Source: JBBRBB01 sp963830175 (GTDB taxonomy: Bacteria; Bacteroidota; Bacteroidia; Chitinophagales; Chitinophagaceae). Taken from it: DNA of 64,000 nt. The stretch's first letter is position 1. The number at the start of each line of letters is the position of its first letter. Below are positions 1 to 9,577 of the stretch, piece after piece. The DNA lies in assembly GCA_963830175.1 (NCBI GenBank), contig CAWHKV010000009.1:186001-250000 (forward strand). Reading direction: 5' to 3'. The translations under genes and the position numbers were made by a program. The notes below the pieces were generated by a model. The model was not told the origin of the DNA, did no database searches, and worked only from the letters and a program-made list of their open reading frames with translations.

Positions 1-158
1 ATGGCTTCATAACCACATTCTTTAATGGCAAATAATCCATGAACGCAGCAATAGTCAAATTCAATTCCCTGCCCTATGCGGTTGGGTCCGCTGCCCAGCA
101 CGATTACCTTTTTTCTGTCAGAAGGAATGGATTCGTTGAAATGGAGGTCACTGTTCAT
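1..158 (-). CDS. carB: Carbamoyl-phosphate synthase large chain, second-half (CarB C-half) protein, partial
   Basis: Carbamoyl-phosphate synthase makes carbamoyl phosphate for pyrimidine and arginine synthesis. Reading leftwards from the ATG at 158, the protein enters within about 20 residues the motif KKVIVLGSGPNRIGQG followed by IEFDYCCVHG, then runs off the window edge. In full-length CarB this motif marks the start of the second ATP-grasp half (around residue 550), whereas true CarB N-termini carry a different GSGPIVIGQ-type motif. The frame stays open upstream to about 269 but its translation there does not resemble CarB, and a TAnnTTTG box lies just before the ATG. The gene therefore seems to start here, as in split CarB systems. 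The assignment to the CarB family is secure; that it is a natural split gene is inference. Confidence 0.8.
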   Translation of the reverse strand, partial: MNSDLHFNESIPSDRKKVIVLGSGPNRIGQGIEFDYCCVHGLFAIKECGYEA

Positions 159-172
159 AATTAGAGGTTGCG

Positions 173-180
173 CAAAAGTA
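173..180 (-). promoter_or_regulatory. Bacteroidota-type -7 box for the CarB half gene
   Basis: TACTTTTG on the minus strand matches the Bacteroidota primary sigma -7 consensus TAnnTTTG. A TTTTG lies about 18-19 nt upstream, as expected for the -33 element. Transcription would start within about 10 nt of the ATG at 158, giving a very short leader. It supports the ATG at 158 as a real start. Confidence 0.5.
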
Positions 181-287
181 GGGTTACATCGTTTTTCAGC
201 AAAACCTAATTGATGGTACAGGCGGTATGGGCCTGTTAAAATTCTTTCGGCATAACGTTTGGCTACCCATTAATGCACCGTAACAAA

Positions 288-295
288 TATTTTTG
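288..295 (+). promoter_or_regulatory. -7 box (TATTTTTG) before the DUF5686 gene
   Basis: The octamer fits TAnnTTTG and sits 7 nt before the ATG at 303. It lies downstream of an alternative in-frame start at 273, which argues for 303 as the start. No good -33 element at the usual spacing was seen, so this is tentative. Confidence 0.35.
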
Positions 296-302
296 GATTG
301 AA

Positions 303-2785
303 ATGCAAACTTTAAAGCACCGGTTTTTTATTTTATGGCTGATTTTGTTCAGCTCAACAAGTTTGCATGCACAGGTTTTGCGGGGAACGGTGGTAGATAA
401 ACAAAGTGATGAACCTATTCCGTTTGTTGCGGCTAAATTTCTTAAAAGCGGCGATGGCACTTTGTCTGATTCCCTCGGCATGTTTTCCTTTCTTCAAAAA
501 ACCTGGAAAGAAGATGATTCTCTACAGGTGTACAGTGTAGGTTATGCGAACCAGTTGATACCGGTTTCTGCTTTCAACGATTCTTCGTCGCTCATCATTA
601 AAATGGAAATTCTGCCACCGCAGCAGGGCGTTGTGGTAAAATCAAAATATAACAGGGCGCTGTGGTTCTGGAGAAAGATCATTGCAAATAAAGACTTGAA
701 CGACCGGCACCGTTTTGATAATTATGGGTATGAGGTGTATAATAAATTAGAGGCTGATCTCAGTAATATTGATAAAGAAAAATTGCAGCAAAGCAAACTG
801 CTGAAGTCGTTTGATTTTGTTTTTAATTACATTGATTCCACCTCGGAAGAAGCGCCTTACCTGCCTTTATACCTTACCGAAACGCTTTCAGATTTTTATT
901 ACCAGCGCGACCCACGCCGTACAAGGGAAGTGATAAAAGCCACCATTACCAATGGCATAGAGAATGAAAGCCTCGTGAAACAACTGGGCGCTACCTACCA
1001 GAATGTAAATGTGTATAACAACACCATCCCGGTGTTTGATAAACAGTTCATCAGTCCGCTGAATAACAATGCTGACAACTTTTACAATTTTAAATTGCTC
1101 GACACGCAGTACCTGGGTAATAAAAGGCTGGTGCACCTCGGGTTCACACCAAAAAGAAAAGGAGAAAATACGTTTTCAGGAGATTGCTGGGTGCATGATA
1201 CCACTTTCGCCATACAGAAAATTACGCTTAGCCCCGGCATGGAAGCCAATGTAAATTTTGTTACCGGGCTTACATTGATTCAGGAGTATAAACTGATCTA
1301 TGATTCCATCTGGTTCTTATACAAAGACAAATTCGTTGCTGATCTTTCACCTGCAGGCAAAAAAGCGGCTGGCATAAAAGCCCGCAAGACCACCACATAT
1401 AAAAATGTTATTCTTAACAGCGATTTTGTAACTACACAGTTAAGTAAAAGCAAAGCCAATGAAGACATAGTGCTGCTGCCCGAAACAGAGGCCAAGACAG
1501 ATTCTTTCTGGGTGCAGCAGCGGCATGAACCCCTTAACCGTAATGAACAGGGTATTTATGCTTTACTGGATACGCTCACCAATAACCCCACGTACAACCG
1601 TTACCGAAAAGCCTTTTCTTTCTTTACCACGGGTGTAAAAGATATAGGGCCTTTGCGCATCGGGCCTGGTTTTACTGGAGCAGTGGCAACCAGTGGGAGG
1701 GCACACGGTTGCGTTTTGACCTCTCAACAAACCAGAAATTCAGTAAAGATGTGTACCTGCATGGGTACCTCGCCTATGGTTTCTCTGACCAGCGCTACAA
1801 GGGAAAGGCAGAAGTGAAATACCTGTTCAGTCATAAACCCTGGGGTTATGCCTTATTATCGTACAAGCAGGATCTGGATAACGGCCAGGTGTATTACGAC
1901 CAGTTGGGAACGGATAATGTATTTGCATCCTTTCTCCGCAAACCAGGCATACCCTTTAAATACCAGCAGGTAACAGAAAAAAAATTAGAGCTGTACCAGG
2001 AAACGCACAACGGTTTTGGCTTTGGTATAACCTTCAGCAACAGGGATTATTTGCCACTGCTTAACCTGCCTTCAAAGGTATTGTACCCGCAGAAAGGCGG
2101 CGACCTCTTCAGCAGTTTTGAAACAGCCTTAAGAATACGTTTTGCATACCAGGAGCGGTATATAGAAGATAACTTTTACAGAACAACGATGGGCAGTGAA
2201 TTTCCCATTGTTGAATTAAAATATGCGCACGGTTTTCCGGGAGTTTTTAACAGCGGAAATACTTATGACAGGATCGATCTTTCCGTTTCCGACAACCTGA
2301 ACCTTACGCCCTACGGAACATTGTATTATAACTTTTTTGCGGGCAGGGTTTTCGGCACTGTTCCTTATCCTTTTCTGGCAATTCAGCCCGGGAATGAATG
2401 GTATTACTATGCCCGCAGTTCTTTTAACCTCATGAACAGGTTTGAATACCTCACCGACCGATACGCGGGCTTTAGCCTGGAACATAATATAGGCAGCGGG
2501 TTGTTTAAATATTTTTCAATAACCCGTAAATTAAAGTTCAGGCAATTTTGGGAGGTAAAGGGTGTAACCGGCAATCTGTCGGCAACCAATAAAGCACTCA
2601 ATTTTGTTGGCAACCATCCATTTACTTCGCTTAACGATCAGCTGTATGTAGAGGCAGGTACAGGAGTAGATAATATACTTAAGTTTTTCAGGGTAGATTT
2701 TATATGGCGTGTTTTGCCACAACCCCTGCCGAAAAATGTGCAACAACGTTTCGGCATTTTTGCAGGCTTCAGGTTAAGTTTATAA
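303..2785 (+). pseudogene. DUF5686 / CarboxypepD-reg-like outer-membrane protein, one frameshift
   Basis: Two overlapping reading frames join into one DUF5686 family protein of about 825 residues. The N-terminal part has a signal peptide (start MQTLKHRFF, cleavage after LHAQ), then a carboxypeptidase-regulatory-like beta-sandwich (VLRGTVVDKQSDEPIPF), then the DUF5686 region. Around base 1667 the frame slips by -1: the first frame reads IGP then nonsense, while the other frame continues WFYWSSGNQWEGTRLRFDL, the expected family sequence, down to FGIFAGFRLSL. One missing T (CCTGG instead of CCTTGG) explains it. The family is widespread in Bacteroidota, probably outer-membrane associated with a C-terminal beta-barrel-like part, function unknown. 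Divergent from the CarB piece. The break is probably a sequencing error or a very recent mutation, since both halves are intact. Confidence 0.75.
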
Positions 2786-2869
2786 TGTTATTACCGGCTT
2801 CATTGCAAGTGGCATCGCCTGTTGTGTCACTCCCTTGTACGTTCGGTTTTTTTGTCGGCAATTATGAAA

Positions 2870-2935
2870 CAGCCCTTCACTGCCATGCACTAAAGTCGAA
2901 AAGCGAATAACCCGGAGTCGAACTGTACATCGTTT
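2870..2935 (+). repeat. Intergenic dispersed repeat, copy B0
   Basis: This stretch begins cagcccttcac, continues gccatgcactaaag, and later has aacccgg and ctgtacatcg. It matches the start of the copy at 5355-5424 closely (first about 26 bases nearly identical, then diverging). It lies about 85 nt after the DUF5686 stop. It is part of the small repeat family concentrated at 5.2-5.85 kb. Confidence 0.55.
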
Positions 2936-3003
2936 TCGTGTGTTCTTACGCCCTTGCTTTCCATAAAAATTTTCCGTAAGTTTATACTTCTAAACCCCGG
3001 CGT

Positions 3004-3314
3004 ATGTTTAAAAGTTTTTTACCCCCCCCGCCCGCATTTAATTTGTTTTATTATTTTATGCATGAGTTATAATGCATTTTCTCAAATACCTGACTGCTCT
3101 TTTACCTGCAGCACAGATGTAGTTAACCCAATTTTTACCGACATTGATACCCTTTAAATATCTTATGTAAAAAGCGCCAGTCCTGAGAATTAAATTAACA
3201 AACATCATAAACAACCTCGGGCAAAATGCATTTATTGAATGCGCCAATGCACGCTATGGGTGCACTACCAATTATATAATAGTTGTAAAGACAGCACCTG
3301 TAATTAATTATTAA
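3004..3314 (+). pseudogene. Possible remnant of a small secreted protein, poly-C tract near start
   Basis: The 540-nt gap between the DUF5686 gene and the delta-60-repeat gene holds this possible relic plus the repeat at 2870. From ATG 3004 the frame reads MFKSFLPPPP through a run of eight C. In the frame shifted at that run it reads LICFIILCMSYNAFSQ, a plausible signal-peptide core, then IPDCSFTCSTDVVNP and a stop at about 3157. A further open stretch (LRIKLTNIINNLG, ECANARYGCTTNY) ends at 3314. Cys-rich secreted proteins of this look occur in the family, but I cannot name one. No intact gene can be drawn. Confidence 0.3.
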
Positions 3315-3326
3315 AATATTAAACTT

Positions 3327-5159
3327 ATGAAACAGTTACTCTTATTTTTCGCATCCATTTTTTGTTTTACTTATGCTTTTTGCCAGCCCGGAACCTTAGA
3401 TGCAAGTTTTGGTAATGAGGGTAAAGTAATTACCGGCAACGATCAAAGCAAAAGTTATGAATGTTACTCTGCAACCATGCAGAAAGATAATAAAATATTG
3501 GTTGCCGGAGCTATTGCAACCTCTATTGAAGGCGGATTTGGAATCATCAGATATTTGCCTGATGGCGCTATTGATGTTACTTTTGGCGGCACAGGTGAAG
3601 TGATTACTCAGTTTCCTGATTATAATTATGTAACTGCTTTTGGTACCGCCATACAACCCGATGAAAAAATTGTGGTAGCAGGAGGGGGATGGATTTATAA
3701 TGACAGTTTTCCTGAGTTTCGCAATTATGATGTTCTGTTAACCCGCTATATGCCCGATGGTAGCCTTGATTCTTCTTTTGGAGAGTATGGTAAAGTAACA
3801 TCAGATTTCAGGCTGTTTGAGTATGGCAATGCTGTTGCCCTTCAGCCTGATGGAAAAATTGTAGTGGGCGGCAAAACAGGGCCTTCTGCACTGGGTATAT
3901 TTAATTTTTTACTGCTGCGCTATATGCCTGATGGCAGGCTTGATGCTTCTTTTGGTGATGGGGGTAGGGTGGTCACAGACCTGAATGGTTCAAATCACGA
4001 TGTTATTACCTCAATAGCTATTCAGTCCGATGGTAAAATTGTAGCCGGAGGCAGTTCAACTTTTGTCGGTGGTTATACAATGGGAGATTTTGCACTCGTA
4101 CGATACAATGCTAATGGCAGCCTGGATGCTTCATTTGGTAACAATGGAATTGTAATTACAGATATTGATCCTAATGGCGATGCCATTAATTCTATTGCAT
4201 TACAGGATGATGAAAAAATCATTGCAGCCGGGATCCGCGATGTACGCCTTCCAAATACTTATAAAATGGCTATTTCAAGATATAATTCCAACGGCAGCCT
4301 CGATAAAACATTTAATAACAATGGCATAGTAACCATTCGCTTTGAAGAGGGCGCATCTATTGCCACTTCGGTTTCCCTTCAAAAAAACAGAAAAATTGTT
4401 ATTGGTGGCACTGTTGCAGGCAGCTTTGGTGTGGCCCGCCTATTGGATGATGGCTCCCTTGACTCTTCCTTTAGTTCTACAGGCAAAAATGTTACCGATA
4501 TTTATGAATATGATCAGGGACGAACCTTATTATTGCAAAATGATGGAAAATTAATTTTAACAGGCCGAATCTATTGCTGGAATTGATAAAGGAATATACA
4601 GTTTCGCCCTTGCCCGCTACCACGGCGACCCTGTAGAAAACCCGGTAATAGCACAGCTAAAAACCTGGCTGCGCAACAACACCCTGGGCTGGTACACCAG
4701 CAACAACTGCAGCGTAAATTATTACAGCGTACAGCGCAGCACCAACGGCAGCAGCTTTACAGAAGAAAAAAGGGTGCAGGCAAACAATACACCCCGTTTA
4801 CTGCAGCAGGCAAACACCCGCGAACAGCAAACCTTTACCTATGCCTTAAACACGGCAGCCACCAACAGCTATTACCGCGTGGCAGCGGTATTAAAAGATG
4901 GCAGCACAGCCTTTTCACCCGTAGTGTATTATGGCAGTGGCAAAAACATTACCCTGTACCCCAACCCCGTAAAAGAGGTGCTTACGGTAAAAGGGTTGCA
5001 GCCGGAGGTAAACAACCTGCTTACCATCAGCGATGTTGGTGGCAATGTGTTATTGAGTACAACAGTTACTTCATCAGCAACTTTTAATTTCATGTAAGCC
5101 GCCTTAAAGCCGGGCAGTATGTGCTGCGGGTGCAAAGCAGAGAGCAGGTGCAGAGTTAA
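3327..5159 (+). pseudogene. Delta-60-repeat secreted protein with T9SS sorting domain, two frameshifts
   Basis: The first frame (3327-4586) starts MKQLLLFFASIFCFTYAF, a signal peptide, followed by about seven delta-60 repeats, each with LDASFG-type turns and DGKI(V/I)AGG strands: a beta-propeller-like surface protein. At about 4563 one extra base shifts the frame: the continuation reads AESIAGIDKGIYSFALARYHGD, a typical linker, through a fibronectin-like stretch to ITLYPNPVKEVLTVKG, the hallmark of a type A T9SS C-terminal domain. A second slip in TTT at 5088-5090 ends the frame early (FNFM stop); the restored frame reads HVSRLKAGQYVLRVQ and stops at 5159. The intact product would be about 610 residues, exported by Sec and anchored or released by T9SS. 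With two breaks it is either decayed or the sequence has errors. Confidence 0.7.
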
Positions 5160-5176
5160 GGTTTGTGAAAGAGTAG

Positions 5177-5313
5177 TGTTACTTACTTTTTTTCTTGATA
5201 AAAAAAGTAACAAAAAAATCAAGAAAGAAACGATATACAGCCCGTTTCTTTCCTCCGCCCTGATGTGGCTTTTGTGCTACTATGGCTTCAGCAGAAGAAT
5301 TTCAATTGATCAG
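5177..5313 (+). repeat. Dispersed intergenic repeat, copy A1
   Basis: It begins with a T-rich/A-rich hairpin-like segment (ttactttttttcttgat, aaaaaaagtaac), then a 22-nt element at 5227-5248 with its own inverted ends (GAAACG...CGTTTC), then cgccctgatgtggctttt and ggcttcagcagaagaa. Bases 5250-5310 match 5690-5750 with only about 5 mismatches in 60. No gene is present in 5160-5912 apart from these repeats. Confidence 0.7.
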
Positions 5314-5354
5314 TTAATTTGTTTCAGCATCTTGTCTTTTTAATAATTATTCTT

Positions 5355-5424
5355 CAGCCCTTCACCACCATGCACTAAAGCCTATTAGCGTACAACCCGG
5401 AAACGGGCTGTATATCGTTTCCGG
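5355..5424 (-). repeat. Dispersed intergenic repeat, copy B1 (inverted relative to A1)
   Basis: Bases 5400-5421 are the exact reverse complement of 5227-5248 (22 nt), so this copy points the opposite way to A1. The block starts cagcccttcacc and atgcactaaag, matching the copy at 2870. It is followed by an A/T-rich arm (ctttttttggttctttttt, aacaaaaaagaacg) comparable to the hairpin arm of A1. Together A1 and B1 form an imperfect inverted pair that could fold into a large cruciform. Confidence 0.65.
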
Positions 5425-5640
5425 GGGTCTTTTTTTGGTTCTTTTTTGGACAAACAAAAAAGAACGAAAAGAATAAGAACTTTTTTAAATACACGAACAC
5501 CGTTCTGATTAAGAGATTTTTCATTTCTTTTATCTTAATATAAATGCGCAGCATTGCCAATTGAGTCTATATAAATATTATTGCATTGGCGAACTTCGTT
5601 TCATTGAGGCAATTAAAAAACATTATCCACGAAATAAAAG

Positions 5641-5750
5641 AAACGAACCAAAGAAAAGATCAGGAACAAATGATTTACATCACATTTGTTCCTTCGCCCT
5701 GATCTGGCTTTTGTACTACTGTGGCTTCAGCAGAAGAATTTTAATTGATA
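5641..5750 (+). repeat. Dispersed intergenic repeat, copy A2
   Basis: This is a second direct copy of A1. The central stem here is GGAACAAATG...CATTTGTTCC, different in sequence from A1's stem but complementary within itself, which suggests the pairing is maintained. The 3' 60 nt (5690-5750) is nearly identical to A1. Confidence 0.65.
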
Positions 5751-5805
5751 AGAATAAAGCTTTCGTCATGCGGAACTTGTTACAGCACACTATACACAAA
5801 ATCCG

Positions 5806-5850
5806 AATAACGAACAACCCGGGAAAGGGCTGTACATCACTTTGTAAGAG
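5806..5850 (-). repeat. Dispersed intergenic repeat, copy B2 (partial)
   Basis: The sequence aacaacccgggaaagggctg then tacatcactttg parallels the core of B1 (acaacccggaaacgggctg, tatatcg). It lies about 65 nt before the deoC start and completes an A2-B2 pair arranged like A1-B1. Confidence 0.45.
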
Positions 5851-5912
5851 TGTTTTTTAGGTTGTTTTTGAAACACGCAGAAACAACAATAAATAGTGGT
5901 ATTCTTGCCTTA

Positions 5913-6578
5913 ATGAATACGCCTGACTTCAACCTTTCAAAATATATAGACCACACGGTTTTAAAGCCCACCACGCTAATTGCCGACGTGGAAAAAGTTT
6001 GTTCAGAAGCAAAGGAATTTCGTTTTGCCTCCGTTTGTGTTCCACCTCCGTTTGTAAAACTTGCAGTAAAATTATTGGAGGGCAGCGGGGTTAAAACCGG
6101 TACAGCCATTGGTTTTCCGTTTGGTTATTCTGCCGTGGAGGCAAAGATCGCAGAGATTGTTCTCGCCATAGCCGACGGGGTTAATGAGGTAGACATGGTA
6201 ATAAACCTCGTAGCTTTAAAAAACAACGACTGGCAATACCTTGCGGGTGAGATAACCCATATCATGCCTATTATACAGTCAAACAAAAAGGTGATAAAAA
6301 TTATTATTGAAAGCGGCGTGCTAACCGATCAGGAAATTATTCGCTGTTGCGAATTATATGGCGCTGCGGGCATTGATTATTTAAAAACTTCCACCGGTTA
6401 TGCAGAAACGGGTGCCACCGTACATGCGGTGCAGCTATTTAAAAAACACCTGCCTGCCCATGTAAAAATAAAAGCATCCGGAGGCATTAAAACCTACGCA
6501 TTTGCGAAGCAACTGGTAGATGCAGGTGCAGCGCGTTTAGGTTGCAGCAGCAGTGTACAAATTGTGAAAGGTGTATAA
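5913..6578 (+). CDS. deoC: Deoxyribose-phosphate aldolase
   Basis: DeoC cleaves 2-deoxyribose 5-phosphate to glyceraldehyde 3-phosphate and acetaldehyde in deoxynucleoside catabolism. From ATG 5913 (MNTPDFNLSKYIDHTVLKP) it is 221 residues, normal for the family. The Schiff-base lysine is K158 in YLKTSTGYAETGAT and the second catalytic lysine is K187 in IKASGGIKT; the GFPFGY motif is also present. An in-frame start at 5850 would add 21 residues with no family counterpart, so 5913 is preferred. The next gene (SPOR protein) follows about 50 nt on, same strand. No other nucleoside-catabolism gene is nearby. Confidence 0.96.
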   Translation: MNTPDFNLSKYIDHTVLKPTTLIADVEKVCSEAKEFRFASVCVPPPFVKLAVKLLEGSGVKTGTAIGFPFGYSAVEAKIAEIVLAIADGVNEVDMVINLVALKNNDWQYLAGEITHIMPIIQSNKKVIKIIIESGVLTDQEIIRCCELYGAAGIDYLKTSTGYAETGATVHAVQLFKKHLPAHVKIKASGGIKTYAFAKQLVDAGAARLGCSSSVQIVKGV

Positions 6579-6626
6579 CCTGCCAACATCTGGCATATTT
6601 TTTAACGTACTTTGCACAAAACATCT

Positions 6627-7061
6627 ATGAAAACAATTTCAACTATTATCTGTAGCCTGATGTTGGGTTGTTTCGGTTCTGCAATTGCATCCGATACCAT
6701 CATTGTACATAAAGATCCCAGGCTGGATATTTTTACAGAAAAACAGGCATATGTAAATAAGGTTTCTACCAGAATGAGCAGCAGTGGCATGGTAAGGGGT
6801 TACCGTTTGCAGGTTTTAACTACCAAAAGCCGGGAAGATGCTTTTAAGACGAAGGCCATGCTTATGCAGAATTTCCCCGATCAGAAAACATATGTTTTAT
6901 ACCAGTCACCCAGTTTTAAAGTACGCATAGGCAACTTTGTAAAGAGAGGTGATGCCAGCAACTTTAAAGAAATTCTCACCAGTTTTTATACTGAGCCGGT
7001 TTATATTGTAGATGACCGCGTAGAATATATTCCGGGTCCGGATGACGATTTGTTTAATTAA
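6627..7061 (+). CDS. SPOR-domain protein, exported
   Basis: This is a protein of 144 residues from ATG 6627: signal peptide MKTISTIICSLMLGCFGSAIA, a short spacer, then a SPOR-like domain of about 70 residues (RGYRLQVLTTKSREDA, TYVLYQSPSFKVRIGNF, FYTEPVYIVDD). SPOR domains bind denuded peptidoglycan, usually at division sites. The start at 6612 only adds MHKTS ahead of the signal peptide. It ends 18 nt before the M20 amidohydrolase and may be co-transcribed with it. Its role beyond periplasmic cell-wall binding is not shown. Confidence 0.85.
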   Translation: MKTISTIICSLMLGCFGSAIASDTIIVHKDPRLDIFTEKQAYVNKVSTRMSSSGMVRGYRLQVLTTKSREDAFKTKAMLMQNFPDQKTYVLYQSPSFKVRIGNFVKRGDASNFKEILTSFYTEPVYIVDDRVEYIPGPDDDLFN

Positions 7062-7079
7062 AAAGAGATACCGCCATTT

Positions 7080-8258
7080 ATGATATTGGCCAAGATAAAG
7101 GCAACAGCAAAACAACTGCATAACGAACTTATATCTATCCGCAGGCATCTGCATGCCAATCCTGAACTCAGTTATAAAGAATTTAATACATCGGCCTTTA
7201 TTCAACAAAAATTATCGGGTTGGAATATTTCATTTAATGTAATGGCAACCACAGGTGTGGTAGCATTAATAGAAGGCAAAAATCCATCAAAGAAAATGAT
7301 CGCCCTTCGGGCGGATATGGATGCGCTTCCAATACTTGAAGAAAATGAAGTAGAATACCGTTCTACCAACGAAGGGGTGATGCATGCCTGCGGGCACGAT
7401 GTACATACGACCTGCCTGCTTGGCGCCGCAAAAATTTTGCAGGATTTAAAGAATGAATGGGAAGGCACCGTAAAACTCATCTTTCAACCCGGAGAAGAAA
7501 AAAATCCCGGTGGCGCCACTTACATGATCCGCGACGGCGCACTGAAAGATCCCGCACCAACAGGAATTATTGCACTGCATGTGCATCCCGGTTTGCCGGC
7601 AGGTAAACTAAGTTTCAGAAGCGGGCTTGTGATGGCCAGCAGCGATGAGATTTATATAACTATAAAAGGAAAAGGTGGCCATGCTGCGGCACCGCATCAA
7701 ACTGCAGATACCATACTAATCGCATCGCAGTTAATTGTAAGTCTGCAACAGGTAATCAGCCGTAACAATAATCCGCTGATGCCATCCGTACTTTCCATAT
7801 GTTCTATTCATGGTGGAAATACAACGAATGTTATTCCCAGTGAGGTAAAGCTTCTGGGCACCTTCAGGGCAATGGATGAAACGTGGCGGTTCAAAGCACA
7901 TGAATTAATTAGGAAGCAAACCAAAGGTTTGGTGGAAGCGATGGGCGCAGAAGCCGACGTGCATATTGATATAGGATATCCCCATGTGAATAATGAAGAA
8001 AATCTTACTAATAGTGCCCGTGAGCAGGCCATACAGTATCTTGGCAGTGAAAATGTGCTGGAGACGGAATTGAGGATGGGGTCTGAAGATTTTGGATTTT
8101 ATGCGCAACAAATACCAGGTTGTTTTTTCAGGCTTGGCGTTAGAAATGAAGCAGCAGGTATTGTGCATAATGTACACACACCCAGGTTTAATATTGATGA
8201 AGATGCCATTGAAACGGGTGCAGGCATAATGGCGTGGCTTGGGGTATCAATAGGCTGA
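7080..8258 (+). CDS. M20D family N-acyl-amino-acid amidohydrolase (hippurate/IAA-amino acid hydrolase type)
   Basis: 392 residues, full length for the M20D metallopeptidases that hydrolyse N-acyl or N-aminoacyl bonds. Metal ligands are visible: HACGHDVHT (about residue 103), QPGEE (about 140), and HxH-like ALHVHPG; the dimerisation-domain signature GKGGHAAAPHQ is intact, as is SEDFGFYAQ near the end. There is no signal peptide, so it acts in the cytosol. The substrate cannot be assigned from sequence; annotation as carboxypeptidase or hippurate hydrolase would be guesswork. It lies 18 nt behind the SPOR gene. Confidence 0.92.
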   Translation: MILAKIKATAKQLHNELISIRRHLHANPELSYKEFNTSAFIQQKLSGWNISFNVMATTGVVALIEGKNPSKKMIALRADMDALPILEENEVEYRSTNEGVMHACGHDVHTTCLLGAAKILQDLKNEWEGTVKLIFQPGEEKNPGGATYMIRDGALKDPAPTGIIALHVHPGLPAGKLSFRSGLVMASSDEIYITIKGKGGHAAAPHQTADTILIASQLIVSLQQVISRNNNPLMPSVLSICSIHGGNTTNVIPSEVKLLGTFRAMDETWRFKAHELIRKQTKGLVEAMGAEADVHIDIGYPHVNNEENLTNSAREQAIQYLGSENVLETELRMGSEDFGFYAQQIPGCFFRLGVRNEAAGIVHNVHTPRFNIDEDAIETGAGIMAWLGVSIG

Positions 8259-8633
8259 TTGTTTGGTTTAAAATTTTTAATCGTACCTTTTTTTGAAACA
8301 ACGTAATTGTACAATGCGGGGGCTTTATTTCTTTGTGCTGAAAATTATAATTTCTGCAGAATGTATAATATCTTGTCCCGGGCTAACACCCTATTACCAC
8401 TTAAAGCATCACACCCTCATTGAATCTCTAAGGGTTTTAATTTTTCGGTTTTTTACAAAATTCAACGTACAAACTGCTTTATCAATGAGATTATCTCCTG
8501 CTTCCGGTACATCTAACGATCTAACCGAAAGAGCGCCAAGCCCAACGTTTCAAACAGGTGTGCAAAACAATCATTTTTATTCAGCAGCTGTTACCGTTAA
8601 TATTACATCACCAAAAAAACGTTTAGTGTAGTA
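8259..8633 (+). other. 375-nt gap before the histidine kinase; possible 48-codon ORF
   Basis: No recognisable gene. An open frame from ATG 8485 (MRLSPASGTSNDL) stops at 8631, three nt before the kinase start (TAG TA ATG), an arrangement that would allow translational coupling. It has no signal peptide or family resemblance, and the same frame is open further up without good coding character. Probably leader sequence; a real small protein cannot be excluded. Confidence 0.25.
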
Positions 8634-9512
8634 ATGGAGGTGACGGTACTGATAATAGCAGCCATAATAATTATTGCCATCAGTATCCTGTTCATATTTA
8701 TGAACCGGCAAAAGAACGCTGCCATAAAAGAACTGAAAGAGCTGCAGCAAAAGACCATTGCCAATAATAAGGAGCTTGAGAATATCAATGCTATAAAAGA
8801 TAAACTGATCTCCATTATCGGGCACGATATCCGTTCTCCCCTCGCCTCTTTGCAAAACACCCTGGCTCTTACCCGTGAAAATATTTTAAGCAGGAACGAA
8901 TTTGAAAAGTTTAGCTATTCCCTGGAAGATGATATCTATAACCTGCGCGGAATGCTTGATAATATGTTGCTGTGGGCAAGGGAGCAACTGGTAGATATTA
9001 AAATAACCAAGACCACCTTTAACCTATACGAAGTGGTAGAAAGCATCATCAAGCTTAACAAGAACCACATTGCCAATAAAAATTTTACCGTACATAATTA
9101 TATGGTGCCCGATACCGAGGTGCATACCGACAAGGATATTGTAACCACTGTGTTCCGAAACTTTTTTAGCAATGCCCTAAAATTTACGCCTGCCGGTAAA
9201 AAGATCTATATACAGCAAATGCTGGTGAACAATAAAATCTATATATCTGTTAGGGATGAAGGAAGTGGCATGAACGGGGATGTGCTTAAAAAAATAAATA
9301 GCAACCAGTTTATATCAACAAAGGGAACGAGTAACGAAAAGGGAACGGGGCTGGGCATTTTGTTTAGTAAGGAATTATTAAGAAAACTGAACGAAGATTT
9401 TGATATTACCAGCATTCCCGGCAAAGGCACCTCTGTTACTTTCTCTATTAGCCTGCCGGTTATTCCTGAGCCGGAAACTGAAGAACCAACCGGCGAAATG
9501 AATAAATCATAG
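8634..9512 (+). CDS. Membrane-anchored sensor histidine kinase, orphan
   Basis: 292 residues: one N-terminal transmembrane helix (residues 5-23), a short coiled coil (KELKELQQK), HisKA dimerisation domain with phospho-acceptor H64 in SIIGHDIRSPLASL, and a HATPase_c domain with N box NFFSNALKFT, G1 RDEGSGM and G2 KGTGLGI. It lacks any periplasmic or PAS sensor domain, so the input is unknown. No response regulator is adjacent; the nearest are in the 30-37 kb island. The next gene, MlaE, is 65 nt downstream on the same strand. Confidence 0.93.
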   Translation: MEVTVLIIAAIIIIAISILFIFMNRQKNAAIKELKELQQKTIANNKELENINAIKDKLISIIGHDIRSPLASLQNTLALTRENILSRNEFEKFSYSLEDDIYNLRGMLDNMLLWAREQLVDIKITKTTFNLYEVVESIIKLNKNHIANKNFTVHNYMVPDTEVHTDKDIVTTVFRNFFSNALKFTPAGKKIYIQQMLVNNKIYISVRDEGSGMNGDVLKKINSNQFISTKGTSNEKGTGLGILFSKELLRKLNEDFDITSIPGKGTSVTFSISLPVIPEPETEEPTGEMNKS

Positions 9513-9577
9513 TGTGGCATGGTGTTTTCTCCTGATGCATTGCTTCTTTCGCTAATTTAGATGAATATTATGTTGTT

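Noticed and set aside
5119..5860. Three open frames of 60-100 codons in the repeat region
   Set aside because: They cover A/T-rich repeats with hairpins and share no protein motif; translations differ between repeat copies.
8293..8631. 112-codon open frame directly before the histidine kinase
   Set aside because: No signal, motif or coding-like composition over most of its length; only the last 48 codons might be real, noted as the gap entry.
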